Assembly (NCBI GenBank): GCA_948474755.1
Contig: CAOLHI010001840.1
Coordinates: forward strand, 62,001-126,000
From: Ctenosaura bakeri
Taxonomy: Eukaryota > Chordata > Lepidosauria > Squamata > Iguanidae
Length of the DNA stretch: 64,000 bases
Direction: 5' to 3'
The notes under the pieces were generated by a model. It was not told the DNA's origin. It did no database searches and was given only the letters and a program-made list of their open reading frames with translations. Position numbers and translations under genes: made by a program. Positions 11,101 to 56,989 of the stretch are shown piece after piece (the stretch's first letter is position 1; each line of letters opens with the position of its first letter).

Positions 11101-13400
11101 TCTTCTATTAATTTACACCCAACCACCCCTTCACTTACAATCAATTTGCTAAGGTGTGAAGAAGTTTGTAAAAAGAAAGCAGCTGGTAGTTTCTCCCTCC
11201 CATGAGCCTGTCTGCTCCTGTCACTCACACCTTTACCTAAAAATGGGAATTTTTGCACCAAAATGGTGTTTCAGAAATTTGACACAGTGCTAATCCCCTA
11301 CGGCAAATTAGGGAGCCACCTCCCCTCTGCAATTAATTTCCCAGTTCTCACCCAGATCCTGCTCCAAAAGTTAAGTCCTTCATTAATAACTTCCATCACC
11401 ATTAATGGCATAAATTAAATTAAATGAGGCACAATTCCATGGGGGGCATTTTCAAAAATGATGGGGTGGTGTTGGTGAAGGTGAGAGTGCTGGAGTGTGG
11501 TGCAGAGGAAACAGAAGAAATGGAGCGAGGGAAGCTGGAGGGAAGATGCAGTCTATAAGGGATCAGAGGAGGAAGGATGAAGCACAGACTAGAAGGATTG
11601 GAGGAGACAAAAGCAGCTTGGAAAGAGGAGGAGGAAGATCAGACGGGCCAGCTTGGGTGGGTGGAAAGACAGCTTTCTCTTTTTTCTCTGCTTCGAAATT
11701 TCTCTCCATGCCGTTGGGACTTGCAGTTCCTCCACCCCCAACAGGCAGGCAGGCTGGCAGACACACCACAGGCAAGTAGAGCTGTCTGGAAACCCCACAC
11801 AAATACATGTGTTTCCCTAGCATTTGTCTTTGCTTCTTTCCCCACCTCTTCCTTTCCTTCTTCAAAGAAAATTGCTTCCCTCTCACGCAAGCCACCTTAA
11901 TTGTTGTTGATTTCTTTAAAACTTCTGATTGGCACTAGTGTAACCATGGTAGTGGGGGGAGGGAGATTTGTGGGAGGGACAGCTGAGTGTTTCCATCACA
12001 GAACCATTTTCCTGCTTCACAACTAAGGTTAGAAGAAATGTCCTATTAGCACCAATAGAAGCATATTTTTCTGATGTAAATTACATAGCATGGAAGGGAG
12101 GTATAAGGAACTGTTGCAGCCCACCAGGAGGGAAACAGTAAGCGTTCCCTCACCAGCTGCCATTCCCTTTGAAAAAAATTAAGCTGAGAACGGCTCTTCC
12201 ACTAGCACACTAATGGGCATTTGGAGTCCTGGGAAATGGATTTCGGGCCAGGACCATTTCTGTGTTGCGAGTTCTAGTCACAAGCAAGTTTCTGTCAGAG
12301 AACAGTCAGTTCCAAGTCTGCAATCATCATAACAAACGAACGTATACTTTTTCTCCCCTCACTACAGTCCGTAACGCCTGTCAGATCAACGCCTGCAGAA
12401 AAGGCCTGATCCTTATCTGTATTGACAATGCTTGCATTGTGGAGCCATCACCAAACATAATTAAAATGCTCTTATTGCCATTACCAGGGTTACTACCCAA
12501 AGTATTTCCTCATATGGGTCCCATGACTAACCCCCGAGGAATGCCACTTGCTGCTTATCTCTTACATGAAAGTGCTTTGTTCTCTCTCCTAATTCCTCGC
12601 CCATTGCACAATACCTGCACAAAATGTCCCATGTTTTCAAGTGTAAACAGTCATCGTAGTTTTCCGTTCCTCTTTAGATCAATGGCTGTCTTAACCAGGG
12701 AGGAAGTGGTTTCATTTAACCGATGTGCAAAATTCGAGACACAAGTTTAAGTCACTTCAAAGATGGATAATCTTTAGCCTTCTATATGTTTTTGAACTAC
12801 AGCTCCCACAGTCCTTTCCTACTGGCCATGCCAATGGGAGCTGCAGGTCAAAACCAGATCTCAGAAGTTAACATACAATTGATGTATTACCTCTTGGAGG
12901 ATAATGCAGGAACTAGTATATCTCCCTAAACATCGACATGACTAGAAACATCTCTAGATCTTAGGCTATCAAAATAGTGTTTAATTCTATCATCAAAATG
13001 TAAGGGGGGGTCATCTGGAAGCTTGAGGGTTTTTTATATTTTAAATGATTTTAATTGCTTTTTAAAGAGGTGTCAGCAACGTGCCACTAAAAAATAACAT
13101 TGCAACTTAAGATCTACTTTTAAAAAATCAAGTAAACAAACAAAAGGAATGACAATGAGTTAGCAGCAACATTTCCAAGCTCTGCTCAAAATGTCAGGAA
13201 GGTCAAAGCCCTGTTCCTGCTTTAGTGAAACCCAAAGCGCTCATGGGCTTCATCCATGTCTCCTTCAGTAAGAGAAACCAACTGCCACTTTAAAAGGAGA
13301 AATCAGACACGGCTAGCACAACCCACCTACACTGAAACCCTTGTAATTCATACCGTGAGCATTTAACATTTATATAGCATCTTCTCTCCTTCTGTCACAT
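8140..13400. other. Intergenic, no gene recognised
   Basis: AT-rich DNA with short random frames only. A MITE-like piece (ACTACAGCTCCCACAGTCC...GGGAGCTGCAG) lies at about 12795-12845. The stretch 12300-12720 is less AT-biased, lacks recognisable repeats and carries GATA-like and HMG-like motifs. It also contains the longest non-transposon frame in the window (162 codons on the plus strand), which has no recognisable domain. Confidence 0.5.
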
Positions 13401-13481
13401 TTATAATTCTCTCTCCCCGCTCGCTCCCACTTGGTCTCGAGGCCTCGCCTTCCTCAGAAGTTATACACTAACAGGCCTGTG

Positions 13482-13495
13482 GTTACCTAGGCAAC
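13482..13495 (+). promoter_or_regulatory. RFX-type X-box motif
   Basis: GTTACCTAGGCAAC is an imperfect palindrome that fits the RFX-factor X-box consensus (GTNRCC, short spacer, RGYAAC). It lies in a repeat-free stretch (about 13,330-13,620) downstream of UBALD2. The motif match is seen; binding and target are unknown. Confidence 0.35.
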
Positions 13496-13499
13496 TTAT

Positions 13500-15290
13500 T
13501 CCCTCTCTTACATATACGCACAATAGTCACCACTTGGCAATCATCAGGTTCCATGTCAGTCTTCTAACTAGGCCTGCTACTCCACACAACAGCTTCTCCG
13601 ATGCTCCCAGATGCTGATTATTAGACACAACTTTGTCAGATGTATTCTTAAACACACCTACCTGGACATGTGTCTCTCTGAAATGAAGACTTAACAACCT
13701 GGTACATCTGAGTTACAGTGATCAGAGAATCTAAAATATCACATCCAACAAATCTCTCTTCATAACTCACCGCCCCCCGTATCCAACATGTTACCATCAT
13801 GATGACTAAGGGTATTGGAATACTAATACTTTTATCAGCTCTTGTCTTTCTTACACACACATTCACATATGCACACATGTGTGTGCACACATACCCCTCG
13901 GAGCAAATGAAGGGGGGGGAACTAATTCATTATTAGTTGCATTTTAAAAAGAAAAGAACTTGTTCACATTACTTGTTGTGTCACAACTATTGTGTTGGTG
14001 ATACATTACTTTTCCAAAAACTTTCCAAACACTCCTAAAAAGTGCACAAATGGCTCCAATTGCAGCCAAGCAACATTTCAGAGTTGACAAGTGAATATTA
14101 CTTATTACATCAAAAAAGTACTGCCACTTCCAACTCTTTTTGTGCTCCCAAGATGTTAGTACAAAAAAGGTAGCATTGTTACTTATAATGTCTTACTTCT
14201 AATCTCAGCGCAGTAGAACCATTTAGCTGCAATAAACTGAGGAACTGGTTCATGCTATAAACTAATTCTTCAAGGGTGAATCTTTACATAGCCAAACAGA
14301 ATCATGGGCAAGAGAGATGTATCGGCAAGTTTGGGGAAACCCTGAAGTTGGCAGGGGAAAAAATAACAAAAAAGTGGGGAGAGGACTTCAAGGTAGCTCG
14401 GTGTGGAATGAAAATGTTTAGCTGCAGAACTACTACAGGCTTTGCCGACAGCAGGGAAAGGTGAACAAAACAGGATATCGCATAGAAGAGTATGAAGGGC
14501 TGACAACATCCTGAAAAGAAAAATTCCACATGGCAAGATTTCCCTGTGCAAGCCCCACACTTCACTGCACTCTTCATTTTTATAAAATATAGTACTAATG
14601 CTTCTGCTTTTAAAAAAAAAAGTTCTCAGTGTTGTCTGTGTAGGATAACTCCCTATTCCTTAAGTTTTGCAAGCTTTCCCATTCATACTCAGATTTAAGA
14701 CAGCATCCTGCATTTCAAACGGCATTCTGGCAAGAGCCAGAAGAACCCAATCTTCTTGGAACACAATAGAAGGCCCAATCCACCTCCCCCACAATTGCCA
14801 AGTTGCTCATTCCTGCTTTCAAGCAGTAGTAAGTGGTGTGGAGCACATCAGCAGCTGCTGCCTAGAGTTAAACCTTGTTTATAGGAAGAGGTTCACTATC
14901 ATTTCTCAGCCTCTTCCTGCACAGAATGTGGGGGGAAGGTGCAAGACAAATACAGCTACAGTGGCCAAAACCACTTACCTCTTTAGAAGTCATTATGATC
15001 TGCTGGACACTGCATGGCACAAGGGAAGCCTCTGTGCGGAAAACTACCAGCCTCCTAGCTGATCACTATCAGTAAGTGTGCATGACACACCACAACTTAC
15101 AAACTTATGTTATTTACACTTCTCATGTAGTTTCATATTCAGTGAAAGAATGACTATATTCTCACCCAACTGTTGTGCCACAAGACACCCCCTCCCCATA
15201 AATTATTAACACTAGCCACTCACAGAATGACTCGAAACAAACATCCTGGCTTTAAGTAAGCCAATGAATGCATGTTGCATGATAAGAAAC
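13500..15290. other. Intergenic, no gene recognised
   Basis: No gene or clear repeat. A short mixed (CA)/(TG) tract lies at about 13850-13895. The small open frames show no domain. Confidence 0.45.
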
Positions 15291-15292
15291 CA

Positions 15293-15680
15293 CTATTCCA
15301 GTTCAAATTCCTGGTGATAAGACTGGAAGCCATAGAAATGGTAACTCATCTCTTGCTCTAATCTTTCGTTGATGTCCCTGCACCCCCCAGGGACTACTTT
15401 AAAGTCAGTGGCAAAGTACCCAGAGATACTGAAGTGTTTTCCTACTCGTTTCTGAATTTCAGATCTGTGTTCATCTATTCTTTTGCAGAAGCTGATCAGT
15501 TTACCAGTGTAGAAAGCAGAAGGGCATAGTTGATAGATGATGGGATATGTTACACTGCAAAGATGAGCAAGGGAATGGACCACTGATATTGTGGATGACC
15601 ATGTTAAGTCCTGTAACGCTCTTCCCAGAGTAGAGACAGGTCCACAGGTGGGAGTCTTGTTTGTTGCAACAGGTTCCAAA
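15293..15680 (-). pseudogene. Penelope-like element remnant, GIY-YIG nuclease C-terminus
   Basis: A minus-strand frame of about 128 residues contains FYTGKLISFCKRIDEHRSEI, then GKHF...GY...TDFKVV, then GGCRDINERLEQE. This pattern matches the GIY-YIG endonuclease at the C-terminus of Penelope-like retroelements: the GK..., R-x-x-EHR box, the xHF box and the RGG-R(D/E)-LxQ box. The canonical YIGK is degraded to YTGK and the usual final GLNEE motif is mutated to a YHQEFELE end. No reverse transcriptase is seen upstream, so this is a truncated fossil. Classification rests on motif order only. Confidence 0.55.
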
Positions 15681-16784
15681 GCCCTTTTCTACAAAAGTGT
15701 GATAAGCAAACCAAATGTAAAAGTCTTGATTTTGTTTAAATTATTCTGGAGTGAGAGGCTTGAACTGGACTCACCAACAGCAGTGTACACCAGTAGCCTC
15801 AATCAGGCCTGCCATGACATGGCATGAGTGTGAGAAGGCACTGGCAAGTACAGTGTCACTGACAGCATTTAGGCCCTCCTGGTTAAGAGATAAAGGGACA
15901 GTAGATGAAATTGCTGCTATTTTTGAAACACTAATTAATGTGAAGGAAGGGTCATGGTCGACTTTAGTTTGGACTATATAACGAAAAATGAGGCTGAGAA
16001 ACTTGGATCACCTTCCTACAATTTCCAGTCATTAAAAGGGGAACATCTATACACAAGGACTCCTTACCAGGAAAACAGACTTTGGTTTCTTTTTGGAAAT
16101 ACTTCTCATTATCTTTTGGGTTCAATTATTCCAACTGGAAATGAGATGGTGCTGACTTTCCTCACATTGCAATCAATGGGAGATGAACAATTGCAATAAA
16201 AGGGCAGGGAGGAGTAGGTTGGAGAAATGCCCCTTATCATTCCCCTCTCACCAGTCAGGACAGCTGAGCAAGTTCTTGGGATAAAGTATTCCATTCCTCC
16301 ATTTTCAATTATTCTCCTAGAACTATGGTACTGAAATGTCTGTTCTTTCTAACCTACATTGCAAAGGACTTCTGAGTCAATGCAAAAATTAACACAGATG
16401 ACCCAATTTCATCTTATTTTTCAGACGAGCCAAAGAGGGATGTGTGAGGATGAGGCAGGAGGGAAGTGCAGAGTAAATCTCCAGACAGACAAAAGCACTG
16501 GCAGAGGAGGGGAGGAAGAGGAATAAGTTGACCTGGATCTTTCTGTTAAGCACATGCATTTCTTCCTTTCCAAAATAAAACAAAACTTTTGATAGGCAAG
16601 CAAGTCCTGAACTGGTATGGCATTTGCAAATCTGTATGTGCATGTGTGTCTGAAGAGTAAGTGTCTGGCTTTCTCCTCAGTTCTTGTATCTGTCATTCAT
16701 ATTCATCAGACCTTTTTTGTATTTTGAAGTTTTCACAGCAATAAAAGGTTGTGAGGAGGGGAGAAAAACAACAAGTACCAGTCA

Positions 16785-18356
16785 GATTAAAAAATTGTTT
16801 TTTTTATTTTTAAATTAATAAAAAACCTTCAACCTGTTTAAGCAAGATTCTGATTTTAAAACCTAAAAAACATAAAATAAAGAAAAAGAAGATCCTTAAC
16901 TTCTCGCCTGCCCTTAGACGAACGCGAATACTCTGGAGCCCTCCTTCAAAAGATCTATCTCCTGGGGAAGCTGATGTCATTCTCTTTGTTAAGATATTTA
17001 AAGAAATATATATATCTCTGAAATTTATGCAGCTCCCCTTCTGGCTTTGCCTCCCATATACATTGTCCTTTTAGAAAGGGAAAGAGCTCATGAGCTGAAG
17101 GGGGAAACCACTCTCAAGAATGAAAAGGAGGGTGGGCAGGTCGAGAAAAGATTTTAAGTCCGTGGTAAGGTGTAAGACATAGCTTTCTTCAGCTCTTTGG
17201 GGCACACCTGCTGCAGCCTTCAAGAAAGTTTCAACAGGCCAAAGTTGGGATGTGGAGGAGAAGGTTTAGGGTATACCGCCCACAAAAGAATCCAACAAAA
17301 GAAAAACAACACCCCATTCACACACACTTTGCACATGCGTATGAAGCAACAGCTGGCTGTCAAAACCATTCTGCCAGCATGTGCATGTACTGGCTCCTCT
17401 CCAAGATGGCAGGGCAACATACACTTTCTTACACACACTTTCTTGTTCATGTGAAACCATGGGCAGAATTCAACATGCTACTCAAAGAGAGGCCCAACAA
17501 TATACCTAATAGCACGAACATTTTCCACTATTCCATAATTTCTTTTCAGACTTCTTGTGAGGCCCATCAGAAAGCTCTGTGGTGCAGCTCCCAGAGGAGA
17601 CAAAAAATTCCTCAACCACAGGACAAGGCAGATGGATTCCTTCAGTGGATTATACACTCCTGCCAAGTAGGCTCGATAATGTACCCACATTTCACCCCAC
17701 ATCACCCTTGGTGTCTGTGTACAAACCAAATTTGAGGCCTGCCATGGGAGACCAGTGGTTTCTTTCATCAAGAGATTCCCTAAAGTCCCTCAAGTATTGC
17801 AGATGCTACAGGCATCTTCTCACAACTAGGACACAAAAGGAAAAATGAGAGGACAAGAGCAAAGGAAGTTCAGTTTCTGAGACCTTCCCTCCTCTTCACT
17901 CAACACACACACACACACACTTTCAAGGGAGAACCACCCCCCCACAAACCCCAACGCCCAGATTCAACGCAGTCACCCTTCTTTCCAAGCAGTGTTTTCA
18001 GAATGCCACTTGGATCTTTCCCATTGCTTTCATCTGTGATGTATATACATTAGATATATTTATATATTTATATATTATAGTTATATATACTTTTTTTCTT
18101 TTTAAAAAAGAGAAGAGACCAGTTATTAACTCTCCTGAAGAATGGATAAGGGAGGAAAAGCAGAAGAAAAAAAAAGGGAACACGGGGAAGACTGACGACA
18201 TTGCATCAGTTTAAAAAACAAAAACTATAAAATATTCCAGTGCGATCTTCAGGGGGAAAAAGATGCCCCCACCCTATTCCCTGTGTACCCCTCCCAGATT
18301 TGTCAATCCCTCCCCACCTGCCACAACTTTTCTCCCCATTCTAAAAATATCAAGTC
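16785..18356 (-). other. UBALD2: UBALD2 3' untranslated region (inferred)
   Basis: Follows the UBALD2 stop codon directly. It is free of recognisable transposons until an AATAAA on the minus strand (complement of 16803-16808), followed by a TTGTTGTTTTTC-type U/GU-rich stretch about 30-45 bases further, as expected around a cleavage site near 16,785. It contains a (CA)n tract at 17903-17920 and a T-rich tract near 18090. The end is inferred, not demonstrated. Confidence 0.55.
16803..16808 (-). terminator. Poly(A) signal AATAAA, likely for UBALD2
   Basis: The complement of TTTATT gives AATAAA on the gene strand, about 1.55 kb past the stop, with a U/GU-rich element downstream near 16,760-16,777. 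Confidence 0.5.
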
Positions 18357-52021
<33,665 letters not shown>

Positions 52022-52059
52022 CTGTTTTGCTCCCCCTCCCGTTCTTTTTTCCACTGTTG

Positions 52060-52095
52060 TAAAAAAAAAAAGAAGAAGAAGAAAAAGAAGAAGTG
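52060..52095 (+). repeat. A-rich/(AAG)n low-complexity tract
   Basis: Twelve or so A residues followed by AAGAAGAAGAA repeats. Confidence 0.7.
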
Positions 52096-52341
52096 TAGTT
52101 TGTAAAAGCCGAGTTCATTGACTGGCTGTACTGCAACCAGCACGCCCGACTGGAAAAACAAGAAAGCATAGAAATGATTCACTTCCTTTTTTGGGGGGGG
52201 GAAAAAAAAAAGCTGATCCTCCTGAAAACTAAAATTATCGCACAATAGAGAAAAGGTAAAGGCTCCTAGTTCGTCTCGGAGACGACACGACTTAGATCTT
52301 CCGGATGCTGATTGCTCAGGGCGATCCGATAGAGAAACGTT

Positions 52342-52511
52342 ATTTCCACACTAGACTGTTAAAGCGCTATTATTCCACTTTCAACATCCTATGGAATCCT
52401 GGGGTTTGTGGTTCCAGGAGGGGCTGGCCGGTCCCTCCTGGAACCACAAACCCCAGGACTCCATAGGATGTTGAAAGTGGAATGATAGCGCTATAACAGT
52501 CTAGTGTGGAT
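52342..52511. mobile_element. Palindromic MITE, copy D
   Basis: Arms ATTTCCACACTAGACTGTTA...GCGCTATTATTCCACTTTC...CCTATGGAATCCTGGGGTTT and their reverse complement, centre GGGGCTGGCCGGTCCC. A subfamily variant of copies A and B (CATCCTATGG in place of CTCCTCTGG), with one outer end eroded. Confidence 0.82.
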
Positions 52512-52629
52512 TGTTTCTTCTTAATTAATTCGGCGCTGCTTCTGCTCATTCATCAGATAGAGAACTGATGATGACATCTCCTCTTTGGGAGAGCCACAAA
52601 CCCTTGCAGAAATAGGAAATGTAGCTCTA

Positions 52630-52630
<1 letters not shown>

Positions 52631-52675
<45 letters not shown>

Positions 52676-52687
52676 TACTACTATTAT
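52631..52687 (+). repeat. (ATT)n microsatellite
   Basis: About fifteen ATT units followed by four ACT/ATT variants. Confidence 0.9.
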
Positions 52688-52887
52688 CTTTTCTAGGTCC
52701 TTGAATGAAAAGACAGAAATATTCATCACTTAGGACTTCAAGAGAGTCCCCTCAAGGTCGCAGATCTAGCGGTGCGTAATGCTCAGTAGGAAGTGGGCAA
52801 CCCTTGAAAAGAAGCCCATTGGCAAATATTTGGCTGATTGCTATATTTTAACCCCAAGAGGGGCACTCCTTAGATCGGAATGGAAAT

Positions 52888-52975
52888 CATCGTCCTCCAA
52901 ATGTTTTATTTAGACTGCAACTCCCAGCAGCCCGAGGCAAAGCAGCCCATTTGGGGAATGTTGGGGACTGCAGGG
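52888..52975. mobile_element. Foldback MITE fragment
   Basis: CGTCCTCCAAATGTTTTATT, GACTGCAACTCCCAGCAGCC and GGAATGTTGGGGACTGCAGG match the left arm and centre of the dispersed foldback family. Confidence 0.45.
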
Positions 52976-53151
52976 AAACAGCAACTGACACTCCGCGGGA
53001 TCCCCCACCCCAAAGAAAGGTTTTTAGGCAGCAGAGTGATCCTGAATCGATTCTGCCACTGAGGGTGTCTGATCGGTGCTGATACTATACACAGCATAGT
53101 CTCAGCCTTTACCTTTCCATATGGTGTTGACCTACAAGTCTCAGTATCCCT

Positions 53152-53330
53152 GGCCATTTCCGCACTAGCCTGTCATAGCGCGATGATTACACTTTCAACC
53201 TCCTCTGGAATCCTGGGGTTTGCAGTTTCGGGAGGGGCCGACTGGCCCCTCCCGAAACTACAAACCCCAGGATTCAGAGGAGGTTGAAAGTGGAATCATT
53301 GCGCTATAACGGGCTAGTGCGGAAATGGCC
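53152..53330. mobile_element. Palindromic MITE, copy B
   Basis: 179 bases, the same length as copy A. Arms GGCCATTTCCGCACTAGCC...GATGATTACACTTTCAACC...TTTGCAGTTTCGGG, centre GGGGCCGACTGGCCCC. The arms differ at only a few positions. It is flanked by CCT on both sides, possibly a 3-base target duplication. Confidence 0.86.
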
Positions 53331-53339
53331 CCTGACCCC

Positions 53340-54380
53340 TGGTCACTCTGATTTTGGCTTTGGGGCACTGTTATCCAACACTCTTTGGAGGACCAAAGCC
53401 TAAGAGCTAGCAAAGACTTCTCCCTCTCCCCGGCCCCTGCAGCCCTTAAGAAAGTATTCTCTGTCGATCGTCCAAGAGGCGATTGCCCAGGGCATATTTT
53501 GTGCTTGCTACTGACATACGCACAACCGCCCTCGTGTACAGCAGCTGCATCAGGAAATGGCACTAAAGCCTGCGTGCTAAGAAAATGGCCAGACTTCTGA
53601 AACAGTCCGATGGATTTGTGTTGGTTTCAGAATTATCTTGGTTTTATCTGCATGCATGCCTTAAGTACATTTTTGAGCCTTGCCTCTCTCGTGTAGGACC
53701 ATTAACATGGAATGAGAATACGGTTTCACTGTGATTCTGCCATTCTAGATTAACCCAGATCAGTCCAGCTGAGAATGTGAAACCAAAGCTTTCCAAATAC
53801 CATGGAGTCTTCTTTTTCTGTCACTGCTCTAAACCACAATTATATTTGCAGCAAGCTTTCCACACAACTTCTTTGTTTAGTCGTTTGGATTCAAAAACCC
53901 ATCACTGACAGCTTCATTACTGTTGTTTCAACTGTTGGCCCAATTTAAAGAAGTCATTTGGAAATTCTTTTTAGAGTGCCCATGGTTTCAGCTTCCTGAA
54001 TCTCTTGAGACCAACTGCACTCTTGATTTCCCCAGGAGTGGTAATTCATGTAACTGTTAACCCATGACTCCAAATCATGAACACATACAATGGAAATGAA
54101 AATGAAAGAGAAATGTATGTGGTAGCCAGTATAGGTTTGACATTTGTACAGCACATTTATGCCCAAATTCATTTAAGCATCATGTGTAAAAATGCTGATT
54201 TTCCTGTTCAAATCACACTACAGTGTTAATATGCTGTAGCTTCAAGGTCTCAACTGGATTTCAGTTGCCACAAATGGTACCATTTTAGACCCAAATTGCT
54301 CCGACGTCATGTCATGCTCAAACAGCTGGGGCCCTTTCATACGACAGTCATCCCAACACAATCACTAGGGTTAGGGTAAC
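53340..54380. other. Intergenic upstream of UBALD2; no feature recognised
   Basis: No gene or assignable repeat between palindromic MITE B and the L1 fragment. Confidence 0.45.
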
Positions 54381-54389
54381 TTTTCATAG

Positions 54390-55575
54390 CTTAATTATAT
54401 TCAGCTGGAGCAGTGGACAAGGAATTGGAAAAGCAATAATAAAGATTTTAGAGAATACACTAGATTTGAACAAATGATTAAGCAAAGAGATGATATGGAA
54501 GAAAATGAAATATTGAAGGGTACTACAAGAGAAAGATATACAATATTGTCAAAAGATGAAGATGAATATCTTAGAAAAATATGGGAGGAAGAATTAGTAC
54601 AAAAAATAGACACTCAAGACTGGGGGGAAATTTGGGATCAGCATCATTTAAAAAATTTATCCGTAAGGATAAAATAGGATTATTATAAATTGGTTTGGAG
54701 ATGGTACCTAACACCAGTAAGATTAAACCACATAGACAAGAATTATTCAAGGTTATGTTGGAGGGGCTGCCAAGAGGTTGGCATATATATCCATATGTGG
54801 TGGAATTGTGAAGGTGTACAGAAATTTTGGCAAATGGTGTTTAAAGAGATAAAAGAGATAACAGGAATTGATTTACAAATATGTCCGAGTATAGCATTAT
54901 TATCTGTATTTGATAAGGTTAATTGTACCCAGACAATGAAGGAGTTAATTTACAAATTATTAACTGCAGCAAGACTAATTATATCAAAAAAATGGAAAAC
55001 TCAAGATGATTTTCAAATAAAGGATTGGTATAAAGTGTGGAAAATTGCGATCAATGATAAGTTAACATGTCGAATCAAGGTTAAAAAAGGGATAATGAAA
55101 AGAAGTGACTTTGAAGCAATATGGAAAATATTTGTGGAAAAGGCTTTAACAAAAGAGGGAAGTGTCACACATCCACAAGAAGAATTACAATTTTGGAAAG
55201 CAGAGTAAGCTGGAATATAATCGGCTCTAGGAATGGATTCACATTTAAGGTTAGTGTTTATGGTTAATAACAGGATCGTATATAGTATTAGCAATAGTTG
55301 AAAAGAATAGATTTAAGAACGAAATTACTATAGCAATAATGAGTACAAGGAGAATGAGATTTAGATACATCGAGTAAAAAGATATAATCAATATAATATA
55401 TAATATGTTGAATAAGTATATGATGACAAAGGATCTGGAGAGAAATAGTAATGTAAGCTATTTGTGTTGTAATTTTTCTCTTTTTTACATTTATGTTATT
55501 CACACGGTGTTTTTGTTTTATTCTGTTATATATTGTTCCTTTCTTTATAATAATAATAATAAAAAATGAAATCAA
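54390..55575 (+). pseudogene. L1 LINE fragment, ORF2 C-terminus plus 3' UTR
   Basis: 5'-truncated L1. The plus-strand frame runs MIKQRDDMEENEILK...DQHHLKNLSVRIK to a TAG at 54675, then continues in the same frame (LVWRWYLTPVRLNHI) through YIHMWWNCEGVQKFW, the conserved HMWW-C-x-KFW patch near the ORF2 C-terminus of vertebrate L1, ending FWKAE at a TAA (55208). About 350 bases of AT-rich 3' UTR follow, ending in an (AAT)n/A-rich tail near 55548-55575. The reverse transcriptase and endonuclease are absent. One premature stop and an open remainder suggest a moderately young copy. Confidence 0.85.
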
Positions 55576-55626
55576 TTACCAAGAGCAATTTAATAATCCC
55601 AAGAGCACTGTTAACAATAACAACTT

Positions 55627-55658
55627 TGTGTGTGTGTGCGTGTGTGTGTGTGTGTGTA
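55627..55658 (+). repeat. (TG)n microsatellite
   Basis: About 15 TG units with one CG interruption. Confidence 0.85.
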
Positions 55659-55872
55659 ACTGTGTTAGTCTATTGCAGCAAAAAAGAAAAGCAAGCAGGG
55701 AGTCCAGTCTTTTGCATTGAAAAGACTAGAAGTTTTTTTGACACGATCTTTTGTGGGATGCAACCAACTTCACCAGATGCCTCAACAAAGTAAGCTGGAA
55801 TCCATGCAAAATTATACCAAATAAAACTTGGTAATCTTTATGGTGCCACAAGACTATGCTGTTGTTTTGACA
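55655..55872. repeat. Dispersed amniote repeat (class unassigned)
   Basis: CTGTGTTAGTCTATTGCAGC, TCTTTTGTGGGATGCAACCA, CTTCACCAGATGCCTCAAC and TATGGTGCCACAAGACTATG are landmarks of a repeat common in reptile genomes (forms GTGTTAGTCTGTAGC, CTTCATCAGATGCAT, GGTGCCACAGGAC). I do not assign its class with confidence. Confidence 0.5.
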
Positions 55873-55879
55873 GCAGCAC

Positions 55880-56980
55880 CAGCAGAAGCAGCAAATTATG
55901 AAGAAGGAGATGGAGGAAGAAGAGGAGGAAGAAGGACCAGCAACAACAATACCCATAGTAAGTACAGATAAATAGAACTAGCCATTAATACAGAAATATG
56001 TGACAATACAATAACTAAAAGATAGCAGAGCCACTAGCTGTCAGATACCAGTATTTGAGTGTGACAGAAGCACCCCTTTGGTGGCATAGAGGATATCTAC
56101 TGGTAGAAAGTGACATGCTGAAGATCCTAATCAAACCCATAGGAAGCCCTGGAAGTATAAAATCTATAGCTAGCAGTGGGTCTTCATACCTGAGCATCCC
56201 AGGGGGCAGAGCGGGTGAGAGGTGCTCTTTGAGACCCTGGATCCAAAGGTCCTCCTGTAAGGCCCCACTTTGGAGGTCCCCAAAATCAGTATGGTTTGGA
56301 TGGGCATCATACGTAATTGGCATCATATGTAATTGGCAACACATTTTATTGACTTTGATGTCAAATTCAAGCCTGAGAGGTGACGGAGAGGTCAAACCGA
56401 GCAAGGGAAAGAATTTGACTGTAAATGTGAGAAGGACAGGTCAACTCAAAACTTCCTCCAGGTAAGACTGAGTCCTTTGTCAGGCAAATACACACTATTC
56501 TTGTGGATAATAAGCTTAAATAGAAGCTGGAATTTTTCAGGGAATCCAACTGTGAGGAGCCCACCAGGACACTGATTGACATATGTCCATCCCTTGTACA
56601 CCTGGATTCCTTCCTCACAGCACTCACAATAGACAGCTATTACAACATCCATCATATCTTTGTCAATCGAGCACTAAGTCCATCAACAGGCGAAAGACCC
56701 ATTGTCCACAACAGGTTCCCTTTATTCCCCATCTGGAACCTTCACTGCCGCAGGCTATGTTCAGGGTACAAATACCCCTGATTTCAGGATGCCCAGTGCA
56801 GTCTCTTGAAGGTCTACCCGTCACTCTGTCCGTCTGGCTCCTGAGTGAGAACTGTCCTTAGGTCCTACCTAAGCCAAAACACATTTCTCCTCTTCACTAC
56901 TATTCTGGACTGGTAATTATAAATCCCCCAAACTCTCAGCCTCTATCATTTTTCCTCCCTTTTCCTTTCTTTTTTTCTTT
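55880..56980. other. Intergenic upstream of UBALD2; no gene recognised
   Basis: Several medium open frames on both strands (up to 136 codons) without a recognisable domain. An (AGA/GGA) purine run lies near 55895-55935. Part of this could belong to the LTR-like fragment that follows. Confidence 0.4.
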
Positions 56981-56989
56981 TTTTTTTTT

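Noticed and set aside
12262..12750. 162-codon plus-strand open frame, the longest outside transposons
   Set aside because: No recognisable domain, no splice-site or start context that convinces, and composition like surrounding noncoding DNA; treated as chance or a possible conserved noncoding region.
17197..17735. Open frames of up to 161 codons within the UBALD2 3' UTR region
   Set aside because: No domain, on the strand opposite UBALD2 and in several conflicting frames; best read as UTR sequence.
52250..52335. Sauria-type SINE end (AAAGGTAAAGGCTCC)
   Set aside because: Only about 15-40 bases resemble the family and the rest does not align by eye; insufficient support.
56015..56880. Coding exons of a neighbouring gene (for example RNF157 or QRICH2, expected near UBALD2 in mammals)
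   Set aside because: Checked the open frames here and in 1-16.8 kb for recognisable protein sequence; none found, so no neighbour gene is claimed.
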